DNA from: JALYXV01 sp963791545
Lineage (GTDB): Bacteria > Actinomycetota > Acidimicrobiia > Acidimicrobiales > Palsa-688
Assembly (NCBI GenBank): GCA_963791545.1
Contig: CAWBSR010000017.1
Span: forward strand, 124,001-188,000
Length of the DNA: 64,000 bases
Direction: 5' to 3'
Shown here: piece by piece, positions 1-8,155 of the stretch
Layout: every line of letters begins with the position of its first letter
Position numbering within the stretch: the stretch's first letter is position 1
The notes under the pieces: generated by a model
Told to the model about the DNA's origin: nothing
Seen by the model: the letters and a program-made list of their open reading frames with translations, nothing else
The model's database searches: none
Translations under genes and position numbers: made by a program

Positions 1-484
1 CACCGGAAGAGGGCTCTGGCCAGGATGTCTGCGTCGTGGACATGTCATCGATGCACACTCCAGTTGGTGCCGCTGACGCCGGAAAGGTGGCAGAGGAAGG
101 AGAATCGGCGCGAGCTGCGTCAAAGACGCCCTCAAGAGAACGTGTCCACGACGAAGGTCAAGACCCTCGTCGTCTACATCGAAGACGCCCCGGTTCGACC
201 TTGAGATAAGTGCCGATAGGTGACACTCGCGGCGGACGGGCGAGCCACGACCGCCGCTTCCGGAAGGCGCTCCGAATGTTCACTCCAGCCCGTTCGACCG
301 CGTTCGAGAAGCCGAGCGATAACATCACATCACTTCCTGCGCGCTCGGTAATATCGGGTTGGACGGTCGCTGGCGAGCCCCCTGGACGATAGCGGCGGGC
401 AGGATGGATTCGGATTCCCTTGCCCCGCCCCGGGCGCCGACCAGTCCGGGGCGGCGGCCGTCTCCCTCCATCAGGTGGCTCTTC
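1..484. other. Left-edge stretch without recognisable gene
   Basis: No frame shows a recognisable domain, a convincing ribosome binding site or actinobacterial codon bias. The short open frame near 210-392 has no family resemblance. I see nothing else until the twin inverted repeats at 485. Confidence 0.5.
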
Positions 485-517
485 ATGAGCCTTGACTCAT
501 GATGAGGTCTAGCTCAT
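485..517 (+). promoter_or_regulatory. Twin operator dyads of the toxin-antitoxin operon
   Basis: Two inverted repeats of identical design lie back to back: ATGAG-6 nt-CTCAT at 485-500 and again at 502-517, so the centres are 17 bp apart. They sit just upstream of the toxin frame and overlap the promoter hexamers. Antitoxins of the HigA/XRE class usually repress their own operon from such repeats, so I infer these are binding sites for the product of the gene at 883. Confidence 0.65.
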
Positions 518-520
518 ACT
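492..520 (+). promoter_or_regulatory. Sigma70-like promoter embedded in the dyads
   Basis: A TTGACT -35 box (492-497) and a CATACT -10 box (515-520) are separated by exactly 17 bp. The -35 box falls in the spacer and right arm of the first dyad and the -10 box starts in the right arm of the second, which fits promoter occlusion by a repressor. The predicted start of transcription is near 527, which would make the toxin mRNA leaderless or nearly so. Confidence 0.5.
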
Positions 521-526
521 TGGGGA

Positions 527-883
527 TTGTGGGAGGTCGAGGTCACCGCTCAGTTCCTGGAGTGGTGGCGCGATCTGTCGACCGAGCAGCAAGCCGCTCT
601 CGATGTTCGCGTCGGGATGGTCGCCGAGCGTGGCCCTTCGCTCGGCCGTCCCGCGGTGGAACGGATCCAGAGCTCCAGATAACACAGCATGAAAGAGTTG
701 CGAGCTTCCGAGGGTGGCGCGCTGCGGGTGCTGTTCATGTTCGACCCGAGACGACAGGTGATCTTGTTGCTCGGCGGAGACAAGAGCGGGCAGTGGAATG
801 ACTGGTACGACTGGGCGGTCACCGCTGCCGATGATCTGTACGACGAGTATCTCGAAGAGTTGAGGAAGGAGGGACTGATCTGA
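527..883 (+). pseudogene. HigB/RelE-type toxin with an in-frame TAA
   Basis: The frame reads as a full-length (about 118 residue) toxin of the HigB/phage Gp49-like branch of the RelE/ParE superfamily, an mRNA-cleaving family. It has an N-terminal FLEWWRDLS helix, the ERGPSLGRP segment, then MKELR and RVLFMFDPRR strands and a C-terminal LYDEYLEELRKEGLI. A TAA at 680-682 interrupts it between IQSSR and HSMKELR, where family members normally carry an aromatic or His codon, so one base change would explain it. A TTG at 527 is the likely original start (an in-frame TGA lies at 503). Restart at the ATG at 689 would give only the last 64 residues, without a good Shine-Dalgarno. The toxin stop overlaps the antitoxin ATG. 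A sequencing error or stop readthrough are alternatives. Confidence 0.75.
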
Positions 884-1218
884 TGAGCGGGCACACCAAG
901 TGGAGCGAACTGCGCGACGAACTGCGGGCCAAGCCCGGAGCGGAAGAGGCCATTGCCCGGGCCCAGGAGGAGTCCGCCGAGGAGATCCGCCTCTACGACC
1001 TGCGCCATGCCGAGGCGGTAAGTCAGGCGGAGCTGGCAGGCCGTCTCGATGTGACTCAGGGGGCGATCTCGAAGTTCGAGCACGCCGACGACGTTCGCAT
1101 CTCGACGCTGCGCCAGTACCTCGAGGCCCTCGGCGCCCGCCTGGAACTGGTCGCCGTGTTCGACGACGAGGAAAAGCGCCGAGTGCAGATCCACCTCGGC
1201 AAGGAGCCAGCCGCGTGA
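883..1218 (+). CDS. XRE-family antitoxin (HigA-like)
   Basis: A 111-residue protein whose central part (SQAELAGRLDVTQGAISKFE) is a clear XRE/Cro helix-turn-helix, followed by a helix with LRQYLEALGARLELVAVF, the usual end of HigA-like antitoxins encoded after their toxin. It should neutralise the HigB-like toxin and bind the operators at 485-517. Its ATG overlaps the toxin TGA (TGATGA), giving translational coupling. Because the toxin carries a stop codon, the antitoxin may now be an orphan whose retained role is DNA binding. Confidence 0.85.
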   Translation: MSGHTKWSELRDELRAKPGAEEAIARAQEESAEEIRLYDLRHAEAVSQAELAGRLDVTQGAISKFEHADDVRISTLRQYLEALGARLELVAVFDDEEKRRVQIHLGKEPAA

Positions 1219-1388
1219 TCCGGCCTTGTCAGCGGATTTGTCAGCGCAACACTGAGCTCTCAGCGCCTCCGGGCGCATACGAAAGCAGACGAAAGCCGGG
1301 CCGATATGCCCCTTGACCTGCTGCTATTGCCCGCAGGGACCTCCCGGCGCCCACAGGCGCACACGGGACGGAAGGGCGGTTCGTCAAT

Positions 1389-1436
1389 CTCATAACCCGA
1401 AGGTCGCTGGTTCAAATCCAGCCCCCGCCACCAAGA
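1389..1436 (+). other. 3'-half of a tRNA-Met gene, probable attachment-site remnant
   Basis: The segment has a CTCATAA anticodon loop (CAU anticodon), a perfect T arm (GCTGG, loop TTCAAAT, CCAGC at 1406-1422), a 7-nt acceptor strand and an encoded CCA (1431-1433). Upstream there is no D arm or matching GGCGGGG acceptor strand, and the anticodon stem does not pair, so this is not a functional tRNA. tRNA 3'-ends are classic integrase targets. The last 16 bases (1421-1436) recur exactly at 6517-6532, supporting an att-site reading. Confidence 0.6.
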
Positions 1437-1961
1437 TTTCTGGTTTTCGCGCTCAACACCATGGCCAGCTCCGCGGCCGGGTCGCGACCAGGTCGGGCTT
1501 GGAGGGGGTTGTCAGCAGCTATGGTGGCCCACCCTAGGTGGCGCCGCCGATCGGGGTGCCAGGAGACGCGCGGCCACAGCCGGGCGCGGCTGCGGCAGGC
1601 CGGTAGGCGCAGCCTCTGTGGCGGCGTGGTCCAGATGGTGTCGTGAGGGGATGGACTTGGCCGCGGTCCTAAGTCACCCGAACTGCTCGTCCAGTTCCTC
1701 TCGGCGCTCCAAGACTTGGGGACGAGTCCGCGCTATCAGGGGCCCCACTCGACCAAGAGCACTGTCCGCGCCCAGGTGGGGCGATGTGACCGTCGGCGCC
1801 CGGGAGGCCTCACCCGAGTTCAGCATTCTTCCGGATTTTTGGTTACCGCCCTCAGTACCTCGGGTCTAGCATTCCTGCGCTCTCCCCGATCGAGAACAGG
1901 GGACCTATGGTCCACCTCCAAGCAGACGGGGATTGCACGCACCGGGGCTAGGGGGCGCAAT
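1437..1961. other. Intergenic stretch, no gene recognised
   Basis: Several frames are open because of the GC content, including an upstream extension of the protease frame, but none of this translates to recognisable protein. I see no convincing promoter or structural RNA. The protease start was placed downstream because a signal peptide begins there. Confidence 0.45.
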
Positions 1962-4691
1962 ATGGGAATGTCAAGAGGGGCTCCCACGCCCCGTCCCCGG
2001 CGTTGCCTCTGGGCGATCGGCATGGTGTCGATGATTCTGACGGCTTCGCTCATCGGGCAGGCTTCAGCCCAGCCGATTTCCGGGGCGCCGGTGACATCAG
2101 GGGCGCCGCTCGAACCATCTCCTGGCTCGGGCCCTGGCCGTGGTGCATCACTGGTCGGTAACGGAAAACGGATCTACCCTTTGAAAGTTCCATCGTCGGC
2201 AATTCGCCGCCACGCGTCCGCGACGACACCTGGTACGTCGTGCTCGGCCGTGACTCCTGGCCCCGCGGCTAATCGCATCGACCACTCCCGCGAAGCCGGC
2301 GCCGTGGCATTCTCCGCGGCACACAATCTCGTCCGGGGATTCTCAGTCGACAGTGCCTTCAACCCGGCTGACGACAGTCTGGCGGCGGCGCTGCAGCCAT
2401 CGGATTCCCTGACAACCGGCGCCTTGGGCAAGACACTCAGTCGCTACGCCTCGGCTCTTTCCGATACCTGCGCGCTGGAAGGATCGAACGCCACTCTGCG
2501 TGCGGCCAGGGTGGCGAGGGTGGGCAAGGTGGCGTTGGTCCGTCCGGGGACGGGCAACGGTCCAATCACACTGCCTTCGGGAACGGAGGCGGGTGTGATC
2601 GATCTGCGCGACCTGCCGGCGGTCGACGGGCTTGATGCCGCCCTCGGCCGGGCGATCTCTCCGTTCCTGCATACGCCGGTCGTCGGCGCCGCTGAATTCG
2701 TGCGGATCAACGACGGTCCAACCGACGAGGTGTTCGCTCCCGGTAACAACGTCTATTCGGCGACCATCGGGCTCCAACCGCTGACGGCACTGGCGACCAC
2801 CGGCCCGAAAGACCTGCCTGTCACTCTGCTCACCGACAGTCGAATGGCCCCGGCGGCAGTCAAGTTTGCCGGCGCCCTACGGATGGCCCGCCGTGCCTAC
2901 CTGGCCGGTAGCGACGTGCAGTCGGCTGCCGGTGAGATGACTTGGACGGCGGTCGGCGACGGCGGCCTCGACACGCGGACCAGGACATTGGACCAACTCC
3001 TGGCTTCTGAGGTCACGACCAGCAATGGTCAGGTCATCCACCAGGACGACGCCAATGATCCGAGTACTGCCAGCTACCGTCGGGACTTCGTTGCCTCCAG
3101 CGCCACCCAACGTATCGACGTGACGACCCACGGCGACAACGGGCTCGATATCGACCTCTACCTCCTTGAGGACCTGAATGGCGACGGAGTCTTCACCTTC
3201 CCAGACGAACTGGTCGCGGTATCTGCGGGCCCGGGACCTAACGAGCACGTCGCCCTGTCGGGTCTCTCGCTCGGTGGCCACTACCAGATCCTCGTTCACG
3301 GCTGGTCGGTGCCGGCAGGGACGGCCCTGTTCGACACCACCACGACCATCCAGACCGGGAGCCTCTGGCCCGACGTCATCCGGGCCGATTTCCCGGACCG
3401 GGGTGGCCCCGCAGCCCCGCCGGCGACCATCCCGCCGCCGGTCACCGGTCCCGCGACCCGTTCGACGCCCCTTCCGGTAGACCCGAGCCAGATTCGCCCG
3501 ATCATTACCGGAAAGGGCCAGCAGCGAGCGGCATTGGTTATCGCCCATGGTCTCACCCGCCGCTACTACAAATACTTCGACGTCGAAGGTGACCAAATCG
3601 ACGCACGCTTGATTGAGACCCTGGCTGCGGTCGATCGGTGGAACGGCCAGGATCGCGTGGTCGCCCGCGACATCCTGCGCCGCTTCGGCGAGGCGCTGCA
3701 TGACGGGCACCAGACCGTCTTCAACTACGGCCCGCGTACAACGGCTGGATTTCTGGCCCTCTACCTCGAGCAGGACGACGCCGGCAGGCCAGTCGTACGG
3801 CGATCGGCGGTGGCCGAGGTGAACGCCGGTGACACGATCCTGTCGATAGACGGCCGGCCGATCGAACAGATCTACGCCGACCAATACCATCTCACGTCGG
3901 CCGCGACCAGCGGCTTCCGTTTCGTCGTCGCGTCCGGCTATGTCAGTCGCATGACGGGGCCCGAAACGCTTGTCCTAGCAGATCCCAAGGGGGCGATTCG
4001 GACGGTGCTAGTCGATCCCCAGCCTCTCGCCGTGTACCTGCAGGTGCAGGCGCCTGATGTCACCGACCGCCTTTCGGGTTTGCTTGCCGATTTGAACGCC
4101 CCCGACATCGCCTATCTGAACCTCAATGGGCTGCCGCCCGACCAGGTCGATGCCGCCCTGACCGACGCCAACCAACGAAGCGCCAAAGCGCTCGTCGTCG
4201 ACATGCGTGGCTACCCCGGCACCCCCTGGTACACGCTCGGCGAGCGTCTGATCCGCCAGCGGTTCATCTCACCATCGTTCGTATTCAACCATTTCGACGG
4301 CCCCGATCTGGCGTCGCTCAACACATCGCAGTTCTCCTTCGATCCGGTTCCCGCGCCCGCTTGGAACGGGCCGATCGTGCTCCTCACCGGGCCCCACGCG
4401 GTGTCCCAGGCCGAGAGCTTCATGCAGGAACTGGTCGCCTTCAACCGGCCCCTGGCCATCGTCGGCCAGCAGAGCGCCGGCACCACCGGCAACATCACCG
4501 GGGCCCAGCTACCCGGCGGCTTCGCTTTCGGCTACACCGGCATGCTCGTCACCAATCCCAACGGGAGCCGCTTCATGGGCGTCGGCATCCAACCCGATGT
4601 TCGGGTGGCGGTGACAGCCGCCGACCTGGCGAGTGGCACCGACCGAGACCTGCTGACCGCCATCGACATCCTGCACCGCCACGGCTTCTAA
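1962..4691 (+). CDS. Secreted S41-type (C-terminal-processing/tricorn-like) peptidase with duplicated domain
   Basis: 909 residues. The ATG at 1962 follows a G-rich stretch and opens a signal peptide (basic start, hydrophobic core to ASAQP), so the protein is exported. The C-terminal half carries a DGHQT segment (near residue 578), a PDZ-like strand region (AGDTILSIDGRP), ALVVDMRG (near 743) and AVSQAESF (near 814), where the Ser is the expected S41 nucleophile. Residues about 125-330 look like a second, degenerate S41 module: LLTDSRMAPAAVKF aligns with the active-site segment but has Pro where the nucleophile should be. Between them (about 380-465) lies a PPC-like beta domain with a Ca-site-like DLNGDG. 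Followed after 39 bp by the BNR protein gene. Substrate unknown. Confidence 0.75.
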   Translation: MGMSRGAPTPRPRRCLWAIGMVSMILTASLIGQASAQPISGAPVTSGAPLEPSPGSGPGRGASLVGNGKRIYPLKVPSSAIRRHASATTPGTSCSAVTPGPAANRIDHSREAGAVAFSAAHNLVRGFSVDSAFNPADDSLAAALQPSDSLTTGALGKTLSRYASALSDTCALEGSNATLRAARVARVGKVALVRPGTGNGPITLPSGTEAGVIDLRDLPAVDGLDAALGRAISPFLHTPVVGAAEFVRINDGPTDEVFAPGNNVYSATIGLQPLTALATTGPKDLPVTLLTDSRMAPAAVKFAGALRMARRAYLAGSDVQSAAGEMTWTAVGDGGLDTRTRTLDQLLASEVTTSNGQVIHQDDANDPSTASYRRDFVASSATQRIDVTTHGDNGLDIDLYLLEDLNGDGVFTFPDELVAVSAGPGPNEHVALSGLSLGGHYQILVHGWSVPAGTALFDTTTTIQTGSLWPDVIRADFPDRGGPAAPPATIPPPVTGPATRSTPLPVDPSQIRPIITGKGQQRAALVIAHGLTRRYYKYFDVEGDQIDARLIETLAAVDRWNGQDRVVARDILRRFGEALHDGHQTVFNYGPRTTAGFLALYLEQDDAGRPVVRRSAVAEVNAGDTILSIDGRPIEQIYADQYHLTSAATSGFRFVVASGYVSRMTGPETLVLADPKGAIRTVLVDPQPLAVYLQVQAPDVTDRLSGLLADLNAPDIAYLNLNGLPPDQVDAALTDANQRSAKALVVDMRGYPGTPWYTLGERLIRQRFISPSFVFNHFDGPDLASLNTSQFSFDPVPAPAWNGPIVLLTGPHAVSQAESFMQELVAFNRPLAIVGQQSAGTTGNITGAQLPGGFAFGYTGMLVTNPNGSRFMGVGIQPDVRVAVTAADLASGTDRDLLTAIDILHRHGF

Positions 4692-4730
4692 GAACCCCGA
4701 GTCCCCTACACATTGGTGAGAGGGAGGCAG

Positions 4731-6374
4731 ATGATGTTCCGGAAACCCACGTTCGCGGTGATCATCGTCACCTTGGCCTTCCTACTGGCGACCACCGCGA
4801 GATGGCCCGTGGCGGGCTACGCCGCTTCCGTTCGCCCTCCTGGACCGCCGGCCAAGAGCCAGGCGGCATCACCAACTCCGCCCCCGTATCCACAGAGGTG
4901 CCGCGCGGAACGCAGCCCGACCGGGAACTTCAAGGTCAACTGCACTGGGAGCGACAGCAGGATCTTCTATGACTTCCAGCTCGACCAGAGCGAGCCGTCA
5001 GTGGTGGCGTTCCACCAGAAGGTGGTGACCGCATTCAACGACAACTACGGGGCGGCCAGCAACCCCCGATCGCGCATGGGCTACTCGGTGTCGCACGATG
5101 GCGGAAGCACATGGACGGACATGGGCAGCGTTCCCGCGACACCCACGGTGCAGCCCGAGAGCGACCCGAGCCTGGCTGTGGACGAAGAAGGCAATGTGTG
5201 GCTGACGTCCATCGCCAGCGATGGCACGGTCGATCCACCGATCTACAAGCTGGCCTTCTATGAAATGCCTGTGCACAGCGATACGTTCCAACTCGTGTCA
5301 AACCCCGTCGTCGCGGCTCCCGGCTTCTTGAACCTGACGGACAAGGAGTTGCTCGCGGTAGGGCGCGATGGACTGGGCCGGCGGCATTTCTACATCACCT
5401 ATACCCAATACGGCCATTCACCAGGACTTATCCAGGGTCCGATCGTACTGCTTGACTCTACTGACGGACTCACTTGGCGGTCGACGCAACTGACAGAGTC
5501 CACTCTGTGCGAACCCATCGTGCCGGGTGCCAGCCCGGTGCCCGACGGCGATCGGCTGTACGTGTTCTTTAACGACATCGACCACGCCGCCTGCGCCAAC
5601 GACCCCTTCGTCGACCCAACAGTCGCCAGCGGTCGCCAAGAGGTGGTCGTGGTCGGAGTGCCGACGGCGACCATCCTGGGGCGGACAACGATTGCCAGTA
5701 TTCACGGCAACGGCGATCTCGTCGACCCGAATTGCGGCCAGCAGGTTATCGAGACTGCGCCCGGACTCAATGGCCGGAACGCACCGATTCCCCAACCGAC
5801 CCTCGGCCCTGACGGCGTGCTCTACGTGGCGTGGAGCGACCGGCCGGCGGGCCTCGGGGGCGGATTTGAAAATGCCACGCGCATCAGCCTCTCCTATTCC
5901 GTCGACGGCGGGGTTACCTGGAGTCATCCGCAAGTGATCAGCGGCCCCTTGTCGACGGCTCATATGGCTGACCGGTTTCAACCGGCGCTGACGTCCGACG
6001 ACTACGGCCTGCACGCCATCTGGTATGAGCGTGTCGTCGACCCCGGTGGTGGTCCCGACCTCATTCGGACAGATAGGGCCGACCTGAGCTTGGCGGCGAA
6101 TCCGGATACCCGCGCCCGATCTCGCGGCGGGTTCTCCGATCCGGTGCTCCTCGACGGCGGGGAGCGGGCTTTGTCGACCGTGCCCTGGCAGTTCTTGCCC
6201 GCGGTGCAAACGGGCTGCTACGCCGGCGACTACAACCAGGTGTTCAGCAACGGGGTCACCGTCTTCGCGGCCTGGACGGACCTGCGGGACACCGCACCGA
6301 CGGTCGAGGGCGGCATCGCCCAACAATCGGACATCTTCTCAGATCACTGGTTGGTTCGCCGCACGAATAAGTGA
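4731..6374 (+). CDS. Secreted BNR/Asp-box beta-propeller protein (sialidase-like fold)
   Basis: About 547 residues with an N-terminal hydrophobic export signal (FAVIIVTLAFLLATTA). GGGAGG at 4722-4727 points to the ATG at 4731 or the next one at 4734. Two Asp boxes are visible, SHDGGSTWTDMG and SVDGGVTWSHP, the hallmark of BNR repeats in sialidase-like propellers, with repeated PSLAVDEEGNVW and PTLGPDGVLYVAW blades. I do not see the Arg triad and Tyr of true sialidases, so enzymatic activity is not claimed. It probably forms a unit with the preceding protease; both are extracellular and could handle a host or polymer glycoprotein, which is inference. Confidence 0.7.
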   Translation: MMFRKPTFAVIIVTLAFLLATTARWPVAGYAASVRPPGPPAKSQAASPTPPPYPQRCRAERSPTGNFKVNCTGSDSRIFYDFQLDQSEPSVVAFHQKVVTAFNDNYGAASNPRSRMGYSVSHDGGSTWTDMGSVPATPTVQPESDPSLAVDEEGNVWLTSIASDGTVDPPIYKLAFYEMPVHSDTFQLVSNPVVAAPGFLNLTDKELLAVGRDGLGRRHFYITYTQYGHSPGLIQGPIVLLDSTDGLTWRSTQLTESTLCEPIVPGASPVPDGDRLYVFFNDIDHAACANDPFVDPTVASGRQEVVVVGVPTATILGRTTIASIHGNGDLVDPNCGQQVIETAPGLNGRNAPIPQPTLGPDGVLYVAWSDRPAGLGGGFENATRISLSYSVDGGVTWSHPQVISGPLSTAHMADRFQPALTSDDYGLHAIWYERVVDPGGGPDLIRTDRADLSLAANPDTRARSRGGFSDPVLLDGGERALSTVPWQFLPAVQTGCYAGDYNQVFSNGVTVFAAWTDLRDTAPTVEGGIAQQSDIFSDHWLVRRTNK

Positions 6375-6516
6375 ATCCAGCCGTTTCCTTTCTCGATGGT
6401 TTCTCGACGGAGAAACGTCGAGAGGGTTGTCATGGGGTTGGGCAGATGTTCTGGGCATGGGCTGCACCCAGCGGGTCCTTGGCGACTGCAACATGATGGT
6501 CGGTCGTTCACCTCGT

Positions 6517-6532
6517 GCCCCCGCCACCAAGA
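6517..6532 (+). repeat. 16-bp copy of the tRNA-Met 3'-end (candidate second att site)
   Basis: GCCCCCGCCACCAAGA here is identical to the last 16 bases of the tRNA-Met remnant at 1421-1436, including the encoded CCA and the next three bases. It lies on the same strand 5.1 kb away and is followed by a terminator hairpin like those found downstream of tRNA genes. With an integrase relic 375 bp further on, I read it as a recombination core bracketing the protease/BNR pair. Confidence 0.5.
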
Positions 6533-6545
6533 AAGTGCTTGTCAG

Positions 6546-6570
6546 AGGGGTCTCCGTAGAGGAGGCCCCT
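6546..6570 (+). terminator. GC-rich hairpin with T-containing tail
   Basis: AGGGGTCTCC pairs with the following GGAGGCCCCT across a short loop, and TCCGTTTCT follows. Its position right after the tRNA 3'-end copy suggests it was the terminator of the original tRNA gene; it may now also end transcripts from the BNR gene. Confidence 0.5.
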
Positions 6571-6610
6571 TCCGTTTCTCCGGACTTCTACCGGGTTTTC
6601 TACCGGACGC

Positions 6611-6641
6611 GGCGGTAGAGGTCGTGTGGCGGTAGAGGTCG
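6611..6641 (+). repeat. Short direct repeat
   Basis: GGCGGTAGAGGTCG occurs twice with 17-bp spacing, between the terminator and the integrase relic. Two direct copies near a recombinase gene could be arm-type binding sites, but two copies alone do not prove this. Confidence 0.3.
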
Positions 6642-6906
6642 CCACGAGGCGCTGTCAGGCGGCATTGTTCAGCACGTCGACGGATCTTCAGGCGCCCGAC
6701 GGGCCTGCACGCGCTGATCACCTCTGGGGCTCGCTCGAGGACCCAGGATCAGTCGTATGGCAGCGCCGTTAGGACTAGGCCGCCGACGCAGCTCGTTGGA
6801 CGGCAGCCGCGTAGTCGCTCACCGCTCCCGGAAGAAGCCGGAGGTGGACGACGGTCCCGGCCGGCTTGTCGACTCCTCTCGTTCGGGATCGTCCGTCATT
6901 GGGTTG

Positions 6907-7332
6907 CTACTCCGGACCGAAGACGAGATTGCCGAAGGTGCTCGCCGCTTCGGCCTGCATGCCGGGAAGGACGTGTCGATAGACGGTCATCGTAAATGCG
7001 GGCGTGGCGTGGCCGAGTCGTTCGCTCACGACCTTGACCGGTACGCCAGAGCGCAGCAGCAGGCTGGCATGGCTATGGCGGAGGTCATGCAGACGAATTA
7101 TCGGCAGGCCGGAATTGGCCGCCAGTCGATCGAAGGTCTTGCTGAACAAGTCGGGGTGGGTGGGAGTCCCCTCGGGGCGCGAGAACACAAGCCCGTGGTC
7201 TTCGTGGGATCCCCCGAGGGCCAGTCGCTCCTCCAGTTGACGCTTCCGCCACGAACGCAGGACACCAATCGTCCGATTGTCGAGGTCGTGTGGGCGTGTC
7301 GTCCGGTGGGCCGGCTTGTCTAAGGGGACAGC
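6907..7332 (-). pseudogene. Tyrosine recombinase (phage integrase) C-terminal fragment
   Basis: The frame carries the C-terminal catalytic half of an actinobacterial integrase: DLDNRTIGVLRSWRKRQLEER, GLVFSRPEG, then RLHDLRHSHASLL (His-x-x-Arg-His), SERLGHATPAFTMTVYRHV (Gly-His and the Tyr nucleophile). The arm-binding and core-binding domains and the first catalytic Arg are missing; similarity fades upstream of about 7330, where the frame runs into the leader of the divergent excisionase-like fragment. It cannot be an active recombinase as it stands. It reads toward the repeat at 6517, the usual layout of an integrase next to its attachment site. Confidence 0.75.
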
Positions 7333-7345
7333 GAGGAGGTCAACA

Positions 7346-7528
7346 ATGTCAGAACAGTCACAGTGCGAGGACCATGAGGCGGTACCTGACTGCCTGACGA
7401 TCGAGGAGGCCGCCCGCATCCTGCGGATCGGCCGCACGGCCGCATACTCACTCGACCGCCAGTGGCGAGACACCGACGGCAAGATAGCCCGTCATGGCGG
7501 GGGTCCCGGCGCACCGCTGGTGAGGTAG
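7346..7528 (+). pseudogene. Truncated excisionase-like HTH protein
   Basis: A 60-residue frame with a perfect leader (GAGGAGG at 7333-7339, 6 nt spacing). LTIEEAARILRIGRTAAYSL is the MerR/excisionase-type helix-turn-helix of small directionality factors encoded beside integrases. After QWRDTDG the usual wing (LPVVRLG-VRVP) is lost in unrelated residues, so the protein is probably a truncated relic. It is divergent from the integrase fragment with only 13 bp between them, whereas intact elements keep the two genes in the same direction, so a rearrangement is likely. Confidence 0.55.
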
Positions 7529-7631
7529 AGGTCGAGGACTGAGGTGAGGCGCTCGTCCAGTGATGTTCCGATGGGCACGGGCCTGCTCGGGCCCCGCTTC
7601 CCAATCACCTGCGGCAACGAGCGGCTGGCTG

Positions 7632-8155
7632 TTAGCGGCGATCGATTGCTTGCACCGCGGCCGCGCCGGCCACGATAAGGATGAGTCCGAGGGCAAACGC
7701 GAGCAGCGGCCCGTCACTGCCGGTCAGCGGGAGGCCAGATGTCGATTGTCCCACGGTCGTCGTGGCCGTCCCGGTGGTAACCGTCTGCTGGAATATGGAC
7801 GACGTCGTGAAGGTGCCGCTGCCCGTGCCTGCGAACCGGGCGGTGATCTTGTGGACGCCGGTGGACAATGTCGAGATCGACAATGTCGCGTGGCCTCCAG
7901 CCAGGGCAACGGTGCCCAAGCTGGTCGAATTGTCGAGAAATGTCACGCTGCCACCGGCTGTCGAGCCCGGTCCCACGACTGAGGCAGTAAACGTCACCGG
8001 TTGTCCGGTCTGGGAAGGAGTCGTCGAGGAGGTCACGGTGACTGTAGTCGCGGCCGTTGTGGTGGTGGTCGCCGATGAAGTGGTCCCGACCGTGGTCGTC
8101 GTTGTCCCCGCGGTGGCGGTAGTGCTGGTGGTGGAAGGGGTAGTGCTGGTGGTCG
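7632..8155 (-). pseudogene. C-terminal part of IS-disrupted LPLTG surface protein
   Basis: Reading leftward, this piece has a Thr/Ser-rich stalk, an Ig-like beta domain (PVTFTASVVG ... GSVTFLDNSTSLGTVAL, a bacterial Ig-like repeat), then LPLTG, a hydrophobic helix (LLAFALGLILIVAGAAA) and a short basic tail. That is a complete sortase cell-wall anchor signal. It is separated from its N-terminal part by the IS66 element. When the element and one target copy are removed, the two halves join in frame to a protein of about 432 residues. Confidence 0.85.
8148..8155. repeat. Left target-site duplication of the IS
   Basis: GGTGGTCG directly outside the left end of the element; the identical octamer flanks the right end at 9732-9739. 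Eight base pairs is the duplication length typical of the IS66 family. Perfect identity indicates a fairly recent, single insertion event. Confidence 0.9.

Noticed and set aside
1313..1433. A functional tRNA-Met gene
   Set aside because: Only the anticodon loop, T arm and acceptor 3' strand are present; there is no D arm, no 5' acceptor strand and no pairing anticodon stem.
1716..1961. N-terminal extension of the S41-type protease
   Set aside because: The extension is Arg/Ser/Thr-rich without family resemblance and would bury the signal peptide that starts at 1962.
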